64,000 nt of DNA from Apoderus coryli (lineage: Eukaryota; Arthropoda; Insecta; Coleoptera; Attelabidae), in assembly GCA_911728435.2 (NCBI GenBank), contig OU452201.1, positions 28,706,001 to 28,770,000 of the forward strand. The letters run 5' to 3'. The notes under the pieces are model-generated. The model did no database searches and had not been told where the DNA came from. It worked only from the letters and a program-made list of their open reading frames with translations. The position numbers and the translations under genes were made by a program. Positions within the stretch are counted from its first letter, which is position 1. Every line of letters begins with the position of its first letter. Shown here piece after piece: positions 1 through 11,038 of this stretch.

Positions 1-879
1 GAAAGAGCAACAAGTCGCGTACAAAGCACATTTTAAAATCCTTAGAATGTAACATTTTCAGCATTTATTGTAAAAGTTTGCCATTTTGTTGCCATCGGTC
101 GTGACTACAGTGTAAAAAGTGACGGAAAAAGTAGTACCTGATATGGCATGACCACCACCCACCCATTTCACTTGCATTTTTCTTGTAAAAAGAACCAAAA
201 ATAGTCGAAAATTGATATAATCTATAAATTTCAATAAGAACAAATTTAATTAGATGGTAGAGCAAAAGCTTTGTCAGCAAAAATTATATTTGTTGCACTT
301 AGCATGATTCCAGCTCTCGAGTTTATCTGAAGCTGCACACTTCATGCTTCGCGCAAAAAATATACACTTTTTGCACTAGTTGTACAATAATCTACCAGTA
401 TCTGTGGACCTACTTCCATTTCCCATTTTCTTTCAATGCAAATTTAGAAAATATTTTCCTATTTTCATTATACGAATAAAGAGAACTTACAGTGTACTAG
501 AACAACATAAGACGACATGTGGTGTAACTATAGGTATATAGGTGTATATAGTTTTGTGCAGCGTTAAAGTTCTTTGATCCAAAACAATATATGGTCGAGA
601 CCTCTAACCCGATAAAAGTCATAAAAATCTATATAACTACCATACTGGGCATATTATAGTAATTGTATGCATGTACAGGGTGCCACAGATTCTGTTCTAC
701 CGCAATAAACTAAACTAAAGCAGTAACAAAGTCAGTTTTCGACAGAATATTTGCTGTTGGAATATTTGAAAATTTATTTTCTCCATCATACGAGACTATA
801 ATACGTTAGATCTAATATCAGCTGATAAAAGTGTGGCGCTTTTAAAGATATTGGAATCTTGGACGGTAGGCGTTACAAT
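1..879. other. A+T-rich DNA without a recognised gene
   Basis: Only short open frames occur and none resembles a known protein. A motif acagggtgccacag near 677 resembles the CAGGGTG termini of the long-TIR transposons elsewhere in the window. I found no matching opposite end close by, so it may be an orphan terminus. Confidence 0.5.
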
Positions 880-1880
880 GTCGGTTAAATTATAGAAAAC
901 TTGTACACTTTAAACACTGTTTAAGTGGTGTTTCCAAAAGTAAACTAACGTTTTCGAGAATTTTTGAAAAAACGATTTTTTGTGATTTTAGTTTTTATTT
1001 ATTTCTGACATTATTTTTACAAATATCAACAAATGAAAAGCCGTTTCTCATTGTTACTTTTTGAGGAGAGTAAGATAGCGTTTACAAATTTACTCCGACG
1101 TTTTGAAAAACCATCATCAACATGTTTTTTACGGCCCTGGATTTTTTATTGTCAAATTTAAAGCCATTTTCAATTCAAAAATAGGTGGTATATCACACAT
1201 AATGCTTTAAACAAGTTTTCAGTGTTTTTGAGCTGTTATTTGAAATTATTCAAAAATCCTCATAGTTTGGCACTTATTTTGCGTAAAACATTCATCTGAG
1301 AAAGGCGTTTTTTGAATAACTTCAAAAAGCACGAAAATTTCAACCAAATTTAAAAAAACCCCGTACAGAATAAAATGTTGTACAGAAATAAATTGTCAAA
1401 TAATAATAAAATAATTGAGAGTAACGACGAAAGAATATTTTTGCACTGCATTCCGTCAGTTAAGTGCCAAACTATGGCGATTTTTCTTGAATAATTTTAG
1501 ATAACAGCTAAAAACACTGAAAACTGGTTTAAACCATTACATGTGATATACCACCTATTTTTGAATTGAAAATGGCTTTAAATTTTACAATAAAAAAAGT
1601 TGATAATGGTTTTTCAAAAAAAACGAAACGTCGTAGTGAAAATTTGTAAACCCTATATTTTTCTCCTCAAAAAGTAACAATGAGAAAGTGCTTTTCATTT
1701 TTTATATTTGTAAAAAATTTCAGAAATAAATAAAAACTAAAATCGCATAAGTAAAATAGTTTTTTCAAAAATTTTCGAAAACGTTTAAAGTTTATTTAAT
1801 TTTGAAAACTTAATTTAAAAGGTATTTAAATTGTACACCTTTTCCAAGATTACAATGCTATCCCATTTTTATCTTGGACA
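880..1880. repeat. Palindromic dispersed repeat, family B, copy 1
   Basis: Two arms (about 890-1280 and 1465-1850) are reverse complements of each other around a spacer of roughly 180 bp. The motif atagtttggcactta marks the inner end of the left arm, and its inverse marks the right. A second, partial copy lies at 16355-17395. There is no coding capacity. It is probably a non-autonomous foldback or MITE-like element; its superfamily is not evident. Confidence 0.75.
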
Positions 1881-2482
1881 TCATCTTTTAGGAAAAGTGT
1901 ATCTCCGCTGTAATTCAGAATTCAGTTTTTTTTGCAATTTTTTACCTTCATTTAATGTTTTTTTAATTTCAAATGACAGTGGCTTTGATGTCCGAAAGTA
2001 TTTGTAATGCACTAAAATAAAAAAAAAACTTGATATTCTTTGAAAAAAATATGTTTAAGCCGTGAAATAGATGCGGCAGCACATCATAGTTTTATTATTA
2101 CTATTGATAGGATGAGAACAATGTAAATACGTAAACAATATAACCTTTAATTAAAGTATGTAATCCCCCACTCAAAATAAAATTGTAGATTTAAAGAAAA
2201 TAACCAAAAGCTCACAAATTGGTATTTACTAATTTCAAATTAACTACGACAAATTGGAAGCATCATCGGTATAATGGTTATGACTTGTTATTATCTTTAT
2301 TTGTATTATTCGAAAAACTGTTATAAGCGAAAGTAAGTAGGAACCCAACTCAATAATAATCAACCATGAGACGAAAACGGAAAATTACATTGAGATATCA
2401 CAAAATTACTTTGTCCCACAACGGTGAAGCGACAACAACACAACACAAGCACACGTGTTTTCTACATTCAGTTCAGTGAAAA
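1881..2482. other. Non-coding A+T-rich spacer
   Basis: Contains poly-A and poly-T runs and no recognisable frame. Nothing identified. Confidence 0.5.
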
Positions 2483-2651
2483 ATGTCATCACGTGAAGAC
2501 GACGATATTGATATGTACTGGTATTTACGAAATAGAACCAATTCTAGAAAGTCTAAGAGAAGCAAATGGTGGGTGTGCATTCTTTTATTGCAAGAAACCA
2601 AAAAACAGAATGTTTGTTGCTGCTAAGGAACTCGACAGGCACCCAGTTTAA
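2483..2651 (+). pseudogene. Harbinger-like transposase first-exon remnant
   Basis: From the ATG at 2483 the frame reads an acidic start (SSREDDDID), a basic stretch (RKSKRSK) and then WWV, and stops after 47 codons. The neighbouring frame continues with AKELDRHP to 2651. This order (acidic start, basic run, aromatic-W-V, then a K-E-L-x-x-x-P stretch) resembles the N-terminal exon of insect PIF/Harbinger nucleases, so the piece looks like such an exon broken by a frameshift. No DDE residues are present and no terminal inverted repeats were found. A cellular HARBI1-like first exon is an alternative. Identification rests on pattern memory only. Confidence 0.35.
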
Positions 2652-3119
2652 TTTTAATTAGGTATATTACTTTTTTCCCTTTTCGTCATCAAAAGCAAAA
2701 TACCACCGCACACACAGCTTGAATGTTGCTTTACATGTCGCGTCGCTCGGTAACAAGAAGGCGACACCTTGAATGGGTCAGACGCGAAAGATGCTGACGT
2801 TTGGAGGAACAACGGCCTTAGAGTTCTGATTTTTTTATTTTAATTAAAATAACTTTATAAACTCTATAGGTATGGTATTATGCAGTCATACGTTTGTTGT
2901 CGAATTGAGGTCTTGAACAATATAATATTATACTTAGGAACAACTTTCTTTATCGATGTGGGTAAATTAAAGAAAAGTTTACTAAAAGTTGTTGATATAC
3001 CCAGTGCATCAGCCGAAACTTTTTATAACATGATCAGCGGAACTTATCCCGCCTAAATTTAGATTCAACATTATGATGTAGGTAGACTTACGATGGAATA
3101 GCTGAAATATTAAAGCGCC
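2652..3119. other. Spacer without a recognised gene
   Basis: A slightly more G+C-rich patch (about 2700-2820) may belong to the same Harbinger-type insertion as the preceding remnant. Otherwise nothing recognised. Confidence 0.4.
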
Positions 3120-3625
3120 TATGTCTATGCCTATGCCTAATATGTAGGTTATTTTGGCCTCTTCCACCATTTACGAACGCCTATGTAAGCAAGTTTTTTA
3201 CGATACCATAGGTTATATTATATCAAAGCTATACAAATTATCTAGTCACTATTCCAGCTATGTTTCGAAAACATGTTTTTTTTTAAGTTGTTAACCCCTT
3301 TTTAGACTCTTTTCGAACACCAATGTTATCTATTTTTTTTATGTTTAAGATTTTAGGTTATACTCTATTAAGCCAATAAAAAATTATTTAATATTTCGGA
3401 TAAACTTAAGAAATATGAATTAAATTTTTGAACCCTTTTTTAAACGCTCAATGTTGCCTAAAAGTTAATCAGCACCGAGACATATCCAGTAGTATTTTTT
3501 CCAAATTTGGTTAAAATGTGATTTTTGAGTTATTATGGATAGAGTCAGACAGATATTTTTTAAAACTACTAATTTACGTATAAAATGACCGAAAACACGT
3601 ATTTTCGGGGGTAATACCACAAGAG
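3120..3625. repeat. Diverged member of the 140-bp-unit foldback family (family F)
   Basis: Carries the diagnostic unit phrases tttacgaacgcctatgtaa, aggttatattatatcaaagc and atatttcggataaactta, then the terminal module with gttattatggata and a cagacaga run ending at cacgtattttcggggg. The same phrases, in the same orientation, form the left arm of the large foldback at 43735-45455. This copy is short and strongly diverged. Confidence 0.75.
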
Positions 3626-3797
3626 CTCAGATTTAGCCGGATATTTTTTGCGATTAATTTCGAATACTTACTTTCATTGGCAATTTAACGAGAGCTGTTC
3701 TGTCAAAACAGATCGAGTTAAATTACTTATATGAAAGTAAGTATGAGAAAACCATCGTAAAAATATCCTGCTAGATCTGAGTTCGCGTGGTATTTGG
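3611..3797. mobile_element. Small hairpin MITE-like element
   Basis: The left side (gagctcagatttagccgg, ttactttcat, gcaatttaacgag) is mirrored on the right (ctcgttaaatt-type, atgaaagtaa, cctgctagatctgag) around a short centre near 3705. The outer flanks taataccac and gtggtattt are also inverted. About 185 bp, non-coding; no protein family can be assigned. Confidence 0.6.
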
Positions 3798-4141
3798 TAA
3801 GACAATTCCATGAATAGAAAACACAATTCAATTAAACTTTATTTAACAAACTGAAAGAACAATAAGAAGATGAATAATGTTTAGAAAGAAGAATTGTTAA
3901 AAATACAATTATTATATACAATTGGTTCAGTAGATATTTGCTCCTAGTGATGCAGATTTTGTTGATGATATTGACATGGATGTTGTTGACACTGTGTCTA
4001 ATTCTTTATTCGAAGCTCGGAGATTTGTTACAAACAATAAATGCTAACGTTGCTAGGGTAACGTAATTTATCAGATATTTTTATCCACTTGCATTTCTGT
4101 TCCTTCCTATTTAGCCGATAGTAAACTGCGATTTTTGTATA
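3798..4141. other. Spacer between repeats
   Basis: Contains a short frame reading roughly SDADFVDDIDMDVVDTVSN near 3945-4010. It is too short to identify and could be a decayed transposon piece. Nothing else recognised. Confidence 0.35.
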
Positions 4142-6428
4142 CAGGGTGTCCTACGGTGGCAACCCATTAGATTATTTCAGAAACTACTTCGAATTGAATT
4201 TTGAAAATTTCAGTGTCTATATTGTCAAATATGCTCTACTCAAATAATATAATAGCAACGGCATAGCACTTCCGGTTATACCGGAAGTTGTTGGCAACTT
4301 TGTTATTTTAAATGGAATACCCTATATATTATTATATTTTTGGATTCTAAATAAGAGTTCAGACATATTTCATGTATCATGTCCTATACCTAACGTCAGT
4401 CGTTTTTGACTTATATCAAGATTTATGTCAAAATTGACAGTTTAGGGCTCCATAAGAATTCCGTTTTTTCCTTGTAAATCAGTATTTAATAATTATTTTG
4501 CATGTATTTTCTTATCAGGTGGGATCTTCTTTTTCGAATTGACAAGACAATTTCTGATTAGTTTATACAGGGTGGCCAAAAAATTATATTGAAACCGGTT
4601 CAAGAAAAACAGTTGAAAGTCAATTTTTTCAAATGGAATGGGTATATTATTATTATGTTATCTTCCTTAGCATTAAAAAATAATGCAATTTTGTAATAGG
4701 TTATCATTTTCTAAAATGCATAGTTTTCGAAATATCGTCATTTTCAATTTTTCTGCAGCGCCTACCGGTGTCTCTCTGGAAGCTAGCTAATTAATTTAGT
4801 TAGCCATGAAAATAATGACATTGCTCTGAATTAGCATAAACGTCAAACCTAATATGAAATTAGTTGTTGCTATCCAAACAGTCGTTATTTATCAATATTT
4901 GTGACCATTATATTTTACAATAACTATTACAAAATGGAAAATATTTATTCATATGCTGATATTGTAAATGTATTATTAATCCATGGAGAATGTAACAAAG
5001 TGATTAATAGAACCTGGAGAGTATTTAACGAGAGAAACCCGCATTTGCCAACAATGACTAGAGAAAAATTAATAGGAATTTTGAGAAATCAAATACGTTG
5101 GGGGCAGTGTCATGCAAATCGAGTACTACAAAAACCTGTAACTACAAATGAGCATAATGTGGTAAATGTTTTGGCATATTTTAATACATATCCAGAATCA
5201 TCAGTGCGTGCTGCTGAACAAGATCTAGGAATTTCAAAATCCTCTGTCCAAAAAATATTAAAAAGTAGTGGTTTACATCCATTTAAATTCAAATATCTTT
5301 GTGCTCTGGAAGCAGGTGATGCCGAACGACGTGTACGGTTCTGCGAAACCATTTTAACACGAACGCAAGAAGATCCTGGGTTTCTGCAAAAAGTCATTTG
5401 GACAGATGAGTCGAAATTTTCGAGAGATGGAATCGTTAATAGACAAAATAGCCATTTTTGGGCTTCTGAGAATCCGCACGCTATTCGTGAACGAAATTTT
5501 CAAAATAAATTTAGTGTGAACGTTTTTGGTACCTACTTGATTTGTATACCTCCCAACCTGCTCTAAATGATTTCTCAAAATTCTTCCTAATTACTCTAGT
5601 CATCGTTAGCAAATGGGGGTTTCTCTCGTTAAATACTCTATAGGTGATATTAATCACTTTGTTTTATTCTCCATGAATTAATAATAAATTTATAATATCA
5701 ATGAGTATTTTTCATTTTTATTAATTTGACGTTTAGTTTGACGTTAAAATGACAATAATTTCATGGCTAACTAAATTAATTAGCTAGCTTTCAGAGAGAC
5801 AAGGGTAGGCGCTGCAGAAAAATTTAAAATGACGATATTTCGAAAACTATGCATTTTAGAAAATGATAACCTATTACAAAATCGCATTATTTTTTAATGC
5901 TAAGGAAGATAAAATAATAATAATATGCCCATTCCATTTAAAAAAATTGACTTTCATCTGTTTTTCTTGAACCGTTTTCAATATAATTTTTTGACCACCC
6001 TGTATAAACTAATCAGAAAATGTCTTGTCAATTCGAAAAAGAAGATCCCACCTGATAAGAAAATACCTGCAAAATAATTATTAAATACTGATTTACAAGG
6101 AAAAAACGGAATTCTTTTGGAGCCCTAAACTGTCAATTTTGACATAAATCTTGATATAAGTCAGAAACGACTGACGTTAGGTATAGAACATGTTACATGA
6201 AATATGTCTGAACTCTTATTTAGAATCCAAAAATGTAATAATATATAGGGTGTTGCATTTAAAATAACAAAGTTGCCATCAACTTCCGGTATAACCGGAA
6301 GTGCTATGCCGTTGCTATTATATTATTTGAGTAGAGCATATTTGACAATATAGACACTGAAATTTTCAAAATTCAATTCGAAGTAGTTTCTGAAATAATC
6401 TAATGGGTTGCCACCGTAGGACACCCTG
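4142..6428. mobile_element. Foldback mariner-type transposon (element M1)
   Basis: Flanked by TA at 4140-4141 and 6429-6430. Both ends begin CAGGGTGTCCTACGGTGGC when read inward. The inverted arms are very long: simple terminal repeats of about 670 bp continue into the transposase 5' coding region, so the whole left arm runs to about 5105 and the right arm starts about 5545. The right arm therefore contains an inverted copy of the transposase N-terminal half, as seen by comparing 4977-5100 with the reverse complement of 5570-5700. The 3' half of the transposase is missing. A deleted relative with the same right-arm junction sits at 47629-49426. Confidence 0.9.
4934..5566 (+). pseudogene. Mariner/Tc1-superfamily transposase, N-terminal half
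   Basis: The frame opens upstream at 4901, but the Met at 4934 (MENIYSYAD) matches the usual start of this family. Visible parts are an N-terminal helix-turn-helix (through FNERNP and the following basic segment), a second HTH around AAEQDLGISKSSVQKILK, and the first catalytic aspartate in WTDESKF, followed by the family's N-x-H-F/Y-W. The frame then reads VNVFG and runs into unrelated residues (TYLICIPP), because the inverted copy of the 5' half begins there. The second and third aspartates are absent, so this copy cannot encode an active transposase. Full-length relatives are about 350 residues. Confidence 0.85.
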
Positions 6429-6929
6429 TATACAAATGGGAATTATTATACATGAGTGGAATTGTCGGTGAAATTGAAAAAAAAAATGTTCATAAAACAC
6501 ATTTATTTATAAACTTAAACTTCGCTTTTTTTTTGTTAAAATACTCTTGTTCCTATGCTGACGTTTCGAACCTTTATTGGACTGTTCACAGAGCCCTATT
6601 TATAAGATAACATTGATGGTAGTGCCAAATATTTTACACTCTGTATACGACAAAGCTACAAAATGCAGATTATATGGCCGCACACATACACACGGGATAA
6701 CACGTTTCTATTGTTCGCAGTTATAAACATGACATGTACAAAAGCAGTATGGAACACGGTATACATTTTTTGTACTATTTGTTTTTATTCTATTCGGAAC
6801 AAAACCATTATTTTTAGGAATACTTACACAACATGTGACACTCCTAAGTAAATTAAAAATAAATTTCAGTTGTGACTGTTACTTCATCTCATATTTACAT
6901 TTACATAATATCTACTTCTACTGAACTAC
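6429..6929. other. Spacer without a recognised gene
   Basis: A+T-rich DNA between two transposons. Short open frames show no family resemblance. Confidence 0.45.
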
Positions 6930-8515
6930 ACTGTTCCGCATTATTAACCGGACCAAGAAAATTTTGTTCAAAATCAATCCTAAATAACTTTTTTAGTATT
7001 GCATCAATTTTGACAATTTTTTTTTCGAGTTTTAGGCCGTTTTATTGTCATCATTTTTTCATATGGAAACTTTAATAATTTCGAACGGCTTTGTTTTTAT
7101 ACACGGGTGACCAAAAAGTTTCATTTTACTTTAAACTTTTCAACACCCTGTAGAAGAAACTCGGGACCGAATATTGAGTTTTTGCAACATTTTTAAGCCC
7201 CATCTTTTCTGAACAAGATGTTTTTTGATTCATACCGATATCTGCATTCTTAAAGGAAAAACACGCTTTCAAAGAAATAATGCAATAATGCTTTATTAAG
7301 TGTAGCAACAAAAAATTAAAAATTATTGCAAAAGAATTAGCAGTTTCCATGGCACATAAGCATGTGTTTTTTAGCAAGTTTTTTTTCAACAAATTACAGA
7401 TTTGCTGTACTTTCAACGATGAGCCCACAAGAAGTGTCCCAAGCTGTTGTTGCTCTACATGACGAGGGCCGTCCGATTAGGTATATCGCAGAAAGGCTTG
7501 GCCATCCACGCAGTACGGTCTCATCGCATCGGACAAAGGCTCAGACAAACTGGTTCTTAATCAAGAAGAACTGGACAGGGAAGACGAAGGGCCACAAACG
7601 CAGTTGAAGGTTCTTCGAGAGCGAACAGCCTCTGCTCCAGCTTTGGTAAGAAGACTGGTAGATGTTCACGGTATCTTAGTTTCACCTGCTACAGGTCCTC
7701 TATTAGATGCAGGTCATCGAGGGCAGCGCCTGGAATTTGCTCGTAATGGTCTGGGGCGGTATTTCATTGGTAGGCCGTACAGACCTCGTTACACTTCACA
7801 GGGGTATTAACACTGATCGCTACATTAGAATGTATAGAAGAACATGTGGTACCTTATCATCCATTTTTAAGAGAAAATTTTTATCTTGATGGATCAACGT
7901 TGACATTCATGTATTGGACTGGTCCCCAAGAAGTTCCGACCTCAACCCTATCGAGCACATGTGGGATACACTAGGAAGAAGAGTTAGGCAAAACTACGGG
8001 GAGTTTCAAACTTTGGTTGCGTTAGAACAGGCACTGACAAATGAGTGGCAACAAATACCGCAAGACGCGGTTGATTCTTTAATTGAATATATGCCCGAAA
8101 GGATGAGAAGTGTTATTCAAGCTCATGGAGAAAATACTCGATTTTAGAAAAAAAGAAAAATTCTTAATACCGCCGTTATCCGTGTTTTAATTTTTTTGTT
8201 GCTAATAAAGCATTACTTCTTTGAAACCAGTGTTTTTCCTTTAAGAATACAGATATCGGTATGAATCAAAACCAAGTTGTTCAGAAAAGATGGGGCTTCA
8301 AAATGTTGCAAAAAAGATCATTATTCGGCCATGAGTTTTTTCTACACGGTGTTGAAAAGTTTAGAGTAAAAATCATTTTGTTCACCCCCTTCCAATAACA
8401 AATCCGTTCGAAATTTTTGAGGTTTCAATATGAAAAAATGATGACAATAAAACGGCGGATTGATTTTGAACAAAATTTTCTTTGTGCGGTTAATATTGCT
8501 GAGCAGTGTATTTAC
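6930..8515. mobile_element. Decayed Tc1-type element with long inverted arms
   Basis: Inverted arms occupy about 6930-7325 and 8200-8515. For example ttttgttcaaaatcaatcc on the left pairs with ggattgattttgaacaaaa on the right, and cacgggtgaccaaaaag at 7102 pairs with the sequence ending near 8390. Arms are diverged by point changes and small indels, so the copy is old. A broken Tc1-like transposase lies between them. Whether the true terminus is the CACGGGTGACC motif or the outer end of the arms is unclear. Confidence 0.75.
7419..8147 (+). pseudogene. Tc1-like transposase, frameshifted and internally deleted
   Basis: The start at 7419 (MSPQEVSQAV) opens a helix-turn-helix with RYIAERLGHPRSTVSSH. 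The next frame (from 7604) carries LRERTASAPALVRRL and a ATGPLL segment. A third frame carries MVWGGISL, which normally lies between the first and second catalytic residues, and the last (7914-8147) carries DWSPRSSDLNPIEHMW, the third catalytic box. The region expected to hold the second aspartate (a DNARPH-type box) is deleted after FLS/LDG near 7885. At least three frames are needed to read it, so it is dead. Confidence 0.85.
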
Positions 8516-8820
8516 GCTGGCTCCAATAATAGTAACTCTTCAATTATTAAAATGTTCAAAATATTGGTCATCATAGTTAAGCAAGTAATATCTATAATAA
8601 TAAAAGTTGTCTCTTTTGCATGAAAAAAATTTAATATTTGTGAAATACGAGACCGTTGATTAAATGGTGAAAAAGAAGACAATCAATAATTATATCTACA
8701 TGGATAACTTAGTGCACAAAGAGTGTCAACTTGACAGCTAAAATAATCTGACCGAATCGGTATTTTTTTTCTACGACTGTTTTTACATGCCTTTATTATA
8801 TGTTCAATCATAATTTGAAA
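8516..8820. other. Spacer
   Basis: A+T-rich with poly-A runs; nothing recognised. Confidence 0.4.
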
Positions 8821-9302
8821 ATGTAGTACAGTGTAAATATTCAAAAATGCACCGGTAAATTTCCTGTTAGTGATAACAATAGCATCGGTTATGAAAAATC
8901 ACCATAGCAACGCAACAATACAGAAAAATCACATTGACATTTTAATTATTTCGCTAATTTCGAAGGTTTCAAAGCTATATACATAATGAAAAACAGTGAT
9001 AGTGATAGTGAATATATAGTTTAACACCATCTAGTCAATTTAATACTTTTAACTCCTCGTATTTAGGTTTACGCTAACAGGGCAAGTATAGATAAGTTTC
9101 GAAAAACAATTAGGTATTTCTTGAAAATTGTATCTTGAAAATTGTATGTTTATAATTATGTTTAATTTATTCAAAAGCAGAATACTGTATACTAAAACAG
9201 TCGTAGAAAATGTATAGTGTGAAACTCACATGAAATGACGATCATACTCGTAGGAAATATATGTCATTTCATGTTCGTTGCACAATATACTATTCCCGGT
9301 GT
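8821..9302 (+). repeat. Dispersed repeat family A, copy 0
   Basis: Shares long blocks with 30083-30600 and 30607-31020: atgaaaaatcaccatagcaa, agtttaacaccatctagtca, atcatactcgtaggaaatat and ttcgttgcacaatatacta. The 3' end forms a hairpin between gaaactcacatgaaatgac and gtcatttcatgttcgttg. Non-coding. Class unknown; possibly a MITE or a hairpin-ended non-autonomous element. Confidence 0.8.
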
Positions 9303-9641
9303 ATCATCTATTCGATTTGCCTTTTTTCTACAGACTTTCTGTGATATTGTTATGTTGCATCATATTAGTATTTGAATTAATAATTAACCTATAATTTCGA
9401 TTATTGACAACTTATTGACATGAGCTAAATACAGGGTATGACAATTAGTGAGTGTGTATGGGGATAACAATAAGTTAAAAAGTTTAATATATAGTATAAT
9501 ATCCAAACAATAAAAAAATGCAACACTAAGAATAATTACATCTTTCCATTGCAAAATTAATGTCATTGTAACGATATGGTTGAAATAAAAAAACTTAACT
9601 AAATCATGCCCAAAAGAAAATTTACTGTACTAAAAAAACTA
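9303..9641. other. Spacer
   Basis: Contains a lone acagggtatgac motif at 9431 resembling transposon termini; no partner found. No gene recognised. Confidence 0.4.
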
Positions 9642-9957
9642 TCAGCCAGTCTCGTCGGTATTGTCTTCGTCATCGCTGTCATCTTCGTCCGCAGCAATTA
9701 CAAGTGGCGGGAAATCCGAGACATCACAAACTTTTATTACCTCTCAAGCCTCTTGAATAACCTTTTCAGTATGATTAACATTTTCCTATAACAATTTCGT
9801 TTATTACGCTTTCCCATATACCCAAAACTTCTGATAGTGATCCCTTGAGACTAGAAATATATTGATCGTATTTTCGTTTACATTCGGCCGACACCATTTC
9901 AATCGCATTAAAATGGCAGTGGTAAGGTGGCAAGGTGGCAAAATATTCGTTTTATTC
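9642..9957 (-). pseudogene. DDE transposase C-terminal fragment
   Basis: On the minus strand the frame reads PPYHCHFNAIEM, the third-box region of Tc1-type DDE transposases (consensus PPYHC-x-NPIE). It is followed by AECKRKYDQYISS, a degraded helix containing a stop, and a tail rich in Asp/Glu (ADEDDSDDEDN) ending in TGA at 9642-9644. The acidic tail and preceding VIKVCDVSDFPPLVI are typical C-termini of this insect transposase group. The rest of the gene is absent. Confidence 0.7.
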
Positions 9958-9962
9958 TCTCA

Positions 9963-10275
9963 CCTTTTGTCTAATTGTGGTGTACTATTTCATATTACAA
10001 TACCATTGGGCCTTATTTCGAAGGTGCTTGTAACAGAGCAAGTTATTTGCAACTACTAGATGCGATCAACTCGAAAAGCTGCCCCTGGATTATCGCTACG
10101 CAATGTATGTTCAACATGATGGGTGCCCTGCACATTGTGCTGGAGAGGTTAGACAAAGGCTGAACCAGAAATTCGGTGTCGGATGGATAGAATGAAATGG
10201 ACCAGGTTTTATGTACCTCAAGAAGTGCAAACGTGACATTAGCCGATTTTTTTCCTTTGGGGTCGTCTAAACCAG
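9963..10275 (+). pseudogene. Mariner-type transposase fragment
   Basis: Read in shifting frames, this carries TIGPYFEGACNRASYLQLL, then LPLDYRYAMYVQHDGCPAHC (the second-aspartate box), then VRQRLNQKFGVGWI, then SRSANVTLADFF, the remnant of the third box PRSPDLTPLDFF with the catalytic Asp apparently changed to Asn. It needs at least two frameshifts and has an in-frame stop after GWIE. It is unrelated in orientation to the fragment just upstream, so two dead transposons abut head to head. Confidence 0.75.
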
Positions 10276-10661
10276 CTACCTATGGAGAAAAGTGTGTTTA
10301 ATATGGGGGAGGGATTTTTGAACAATGATTATGATTGCGTTATGTTTATTTCTGTTTATTAATATACGTTTCAATTTTTATTTGCATTGTTGAGAGGCCC
10401 TGTTTAAAAAAAAAAACAGTTTTTTCATAGTAGTTCTTTACACAACACTTTGATGAACTTATGTAAACTTGAATTTACATGTCACGTTTACAGTATTATA
10501 ATAGACGGAGGAGTGGAAAACATTCATTTTTAGCGTTTTTCATAGATACTATTAATAAATTATGTTACGAATTGCTTGTTACATAAAGTAGCAAGACTTT
10601 TAGTAAACATCTCTTTGTCAATAAATTATGTTGTTCCACTATAATTTAATATTATATGCTT
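10276..10661. other. Putative intron DNA of the GAS2-like gene
   Basis: No frame recognised. On the minus strand this lies immediately downstream of a splice donor, so it is probably intronic. Confidence 0.4.
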
Positions 10662-10678
10662 TCAAATTGTCAACTCAC

Positions 10679-10877
10679 CTAGAATTTTATTGAGCCAATC
10701 AGCCAAATCCTCTTTCAGTGGATCCAATTGTCTCACTTGAGCCGACATCATCTTTTCAGTATATTCCTCCGCAAAGTCTTCATCAGGTTCCAGGTTTCGG
10801 GGGAACAATGTCGTACCAGCCGACATTGGGCCCCAACTGTTTCTGTTGCGTGATATGTTTGTTCTACCAAAGGCCAT
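10679..10877 (-). CDS. GAS2-family cytoskeletal linker, one 5' exon (partial)
   Basis: Minus-strand exon of 199 nt encoding 66 residues plus one base. The C-terminal part reads QLDPLKEDLADWLNKILG, which matches the segment leading into the calponin-homology domain of GAS2 and GAS2-like proteins (consensus M/L-K-E-D-L-A-x-W-L-N). In that family the CH domain binds F-actin and a downstream GAR domain binds microtubules. The exon ends in AG|GTGAGT at 10679/10678, a strong donor. The ATG is immediately preceded by TTTTATTGTAG, so the exon may begin with the start codon right after a 5'-UTR intron acceptor. Codon composition is more balanced than in the surrounding A+T-rich repeats. The CH and GAR exons were not found downstream, so the next intron probably leaves the window or is very long. 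Confidence 0.65.
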
Positions 10878-11038
10878 CTACAATAAAATATAAGGATTAT
10901 GCTAATTCATTTTAATTCATTCTAGTATGAGATTAGCAGTTATTTTATCTGATGCTAAGAACAACAACATTACACGAGGGTTGTCAACTAATGCACAGTT
11001 GGCTCTCAAAAATTATTTATTAGAGAAGAGACAAGTTA

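Noticed and set aside
58..280. Two overlapping minus-strand short frames
   Set aside because: Phe/Leu/Tyr-rich translations of A+T-rich DNA, with no splice signals or recognisable family.
5110..5397. Minus-strand frame opposite the M1 transposase
   Set aside because: A shadow of the transposase coding frame; no independent protein features.
5535..5566. C-terminal end of the M1 transposase frame (TYLICIPPNLL)
   Set aside because: Arises because the frame runs into the inverted 5' copy; not a real part of the protein.
7126..7428. 100-codon minus frame in the Tc1 element arm
   Set aside because: Lies in the non-coding inverted arm and overlaps the start of the real transposase on the other strand.
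9606..9791. Plus-strand 61-codon frame
   Set aside because: Antisense of the acidic tail of the transposase fragment on the minus strand.
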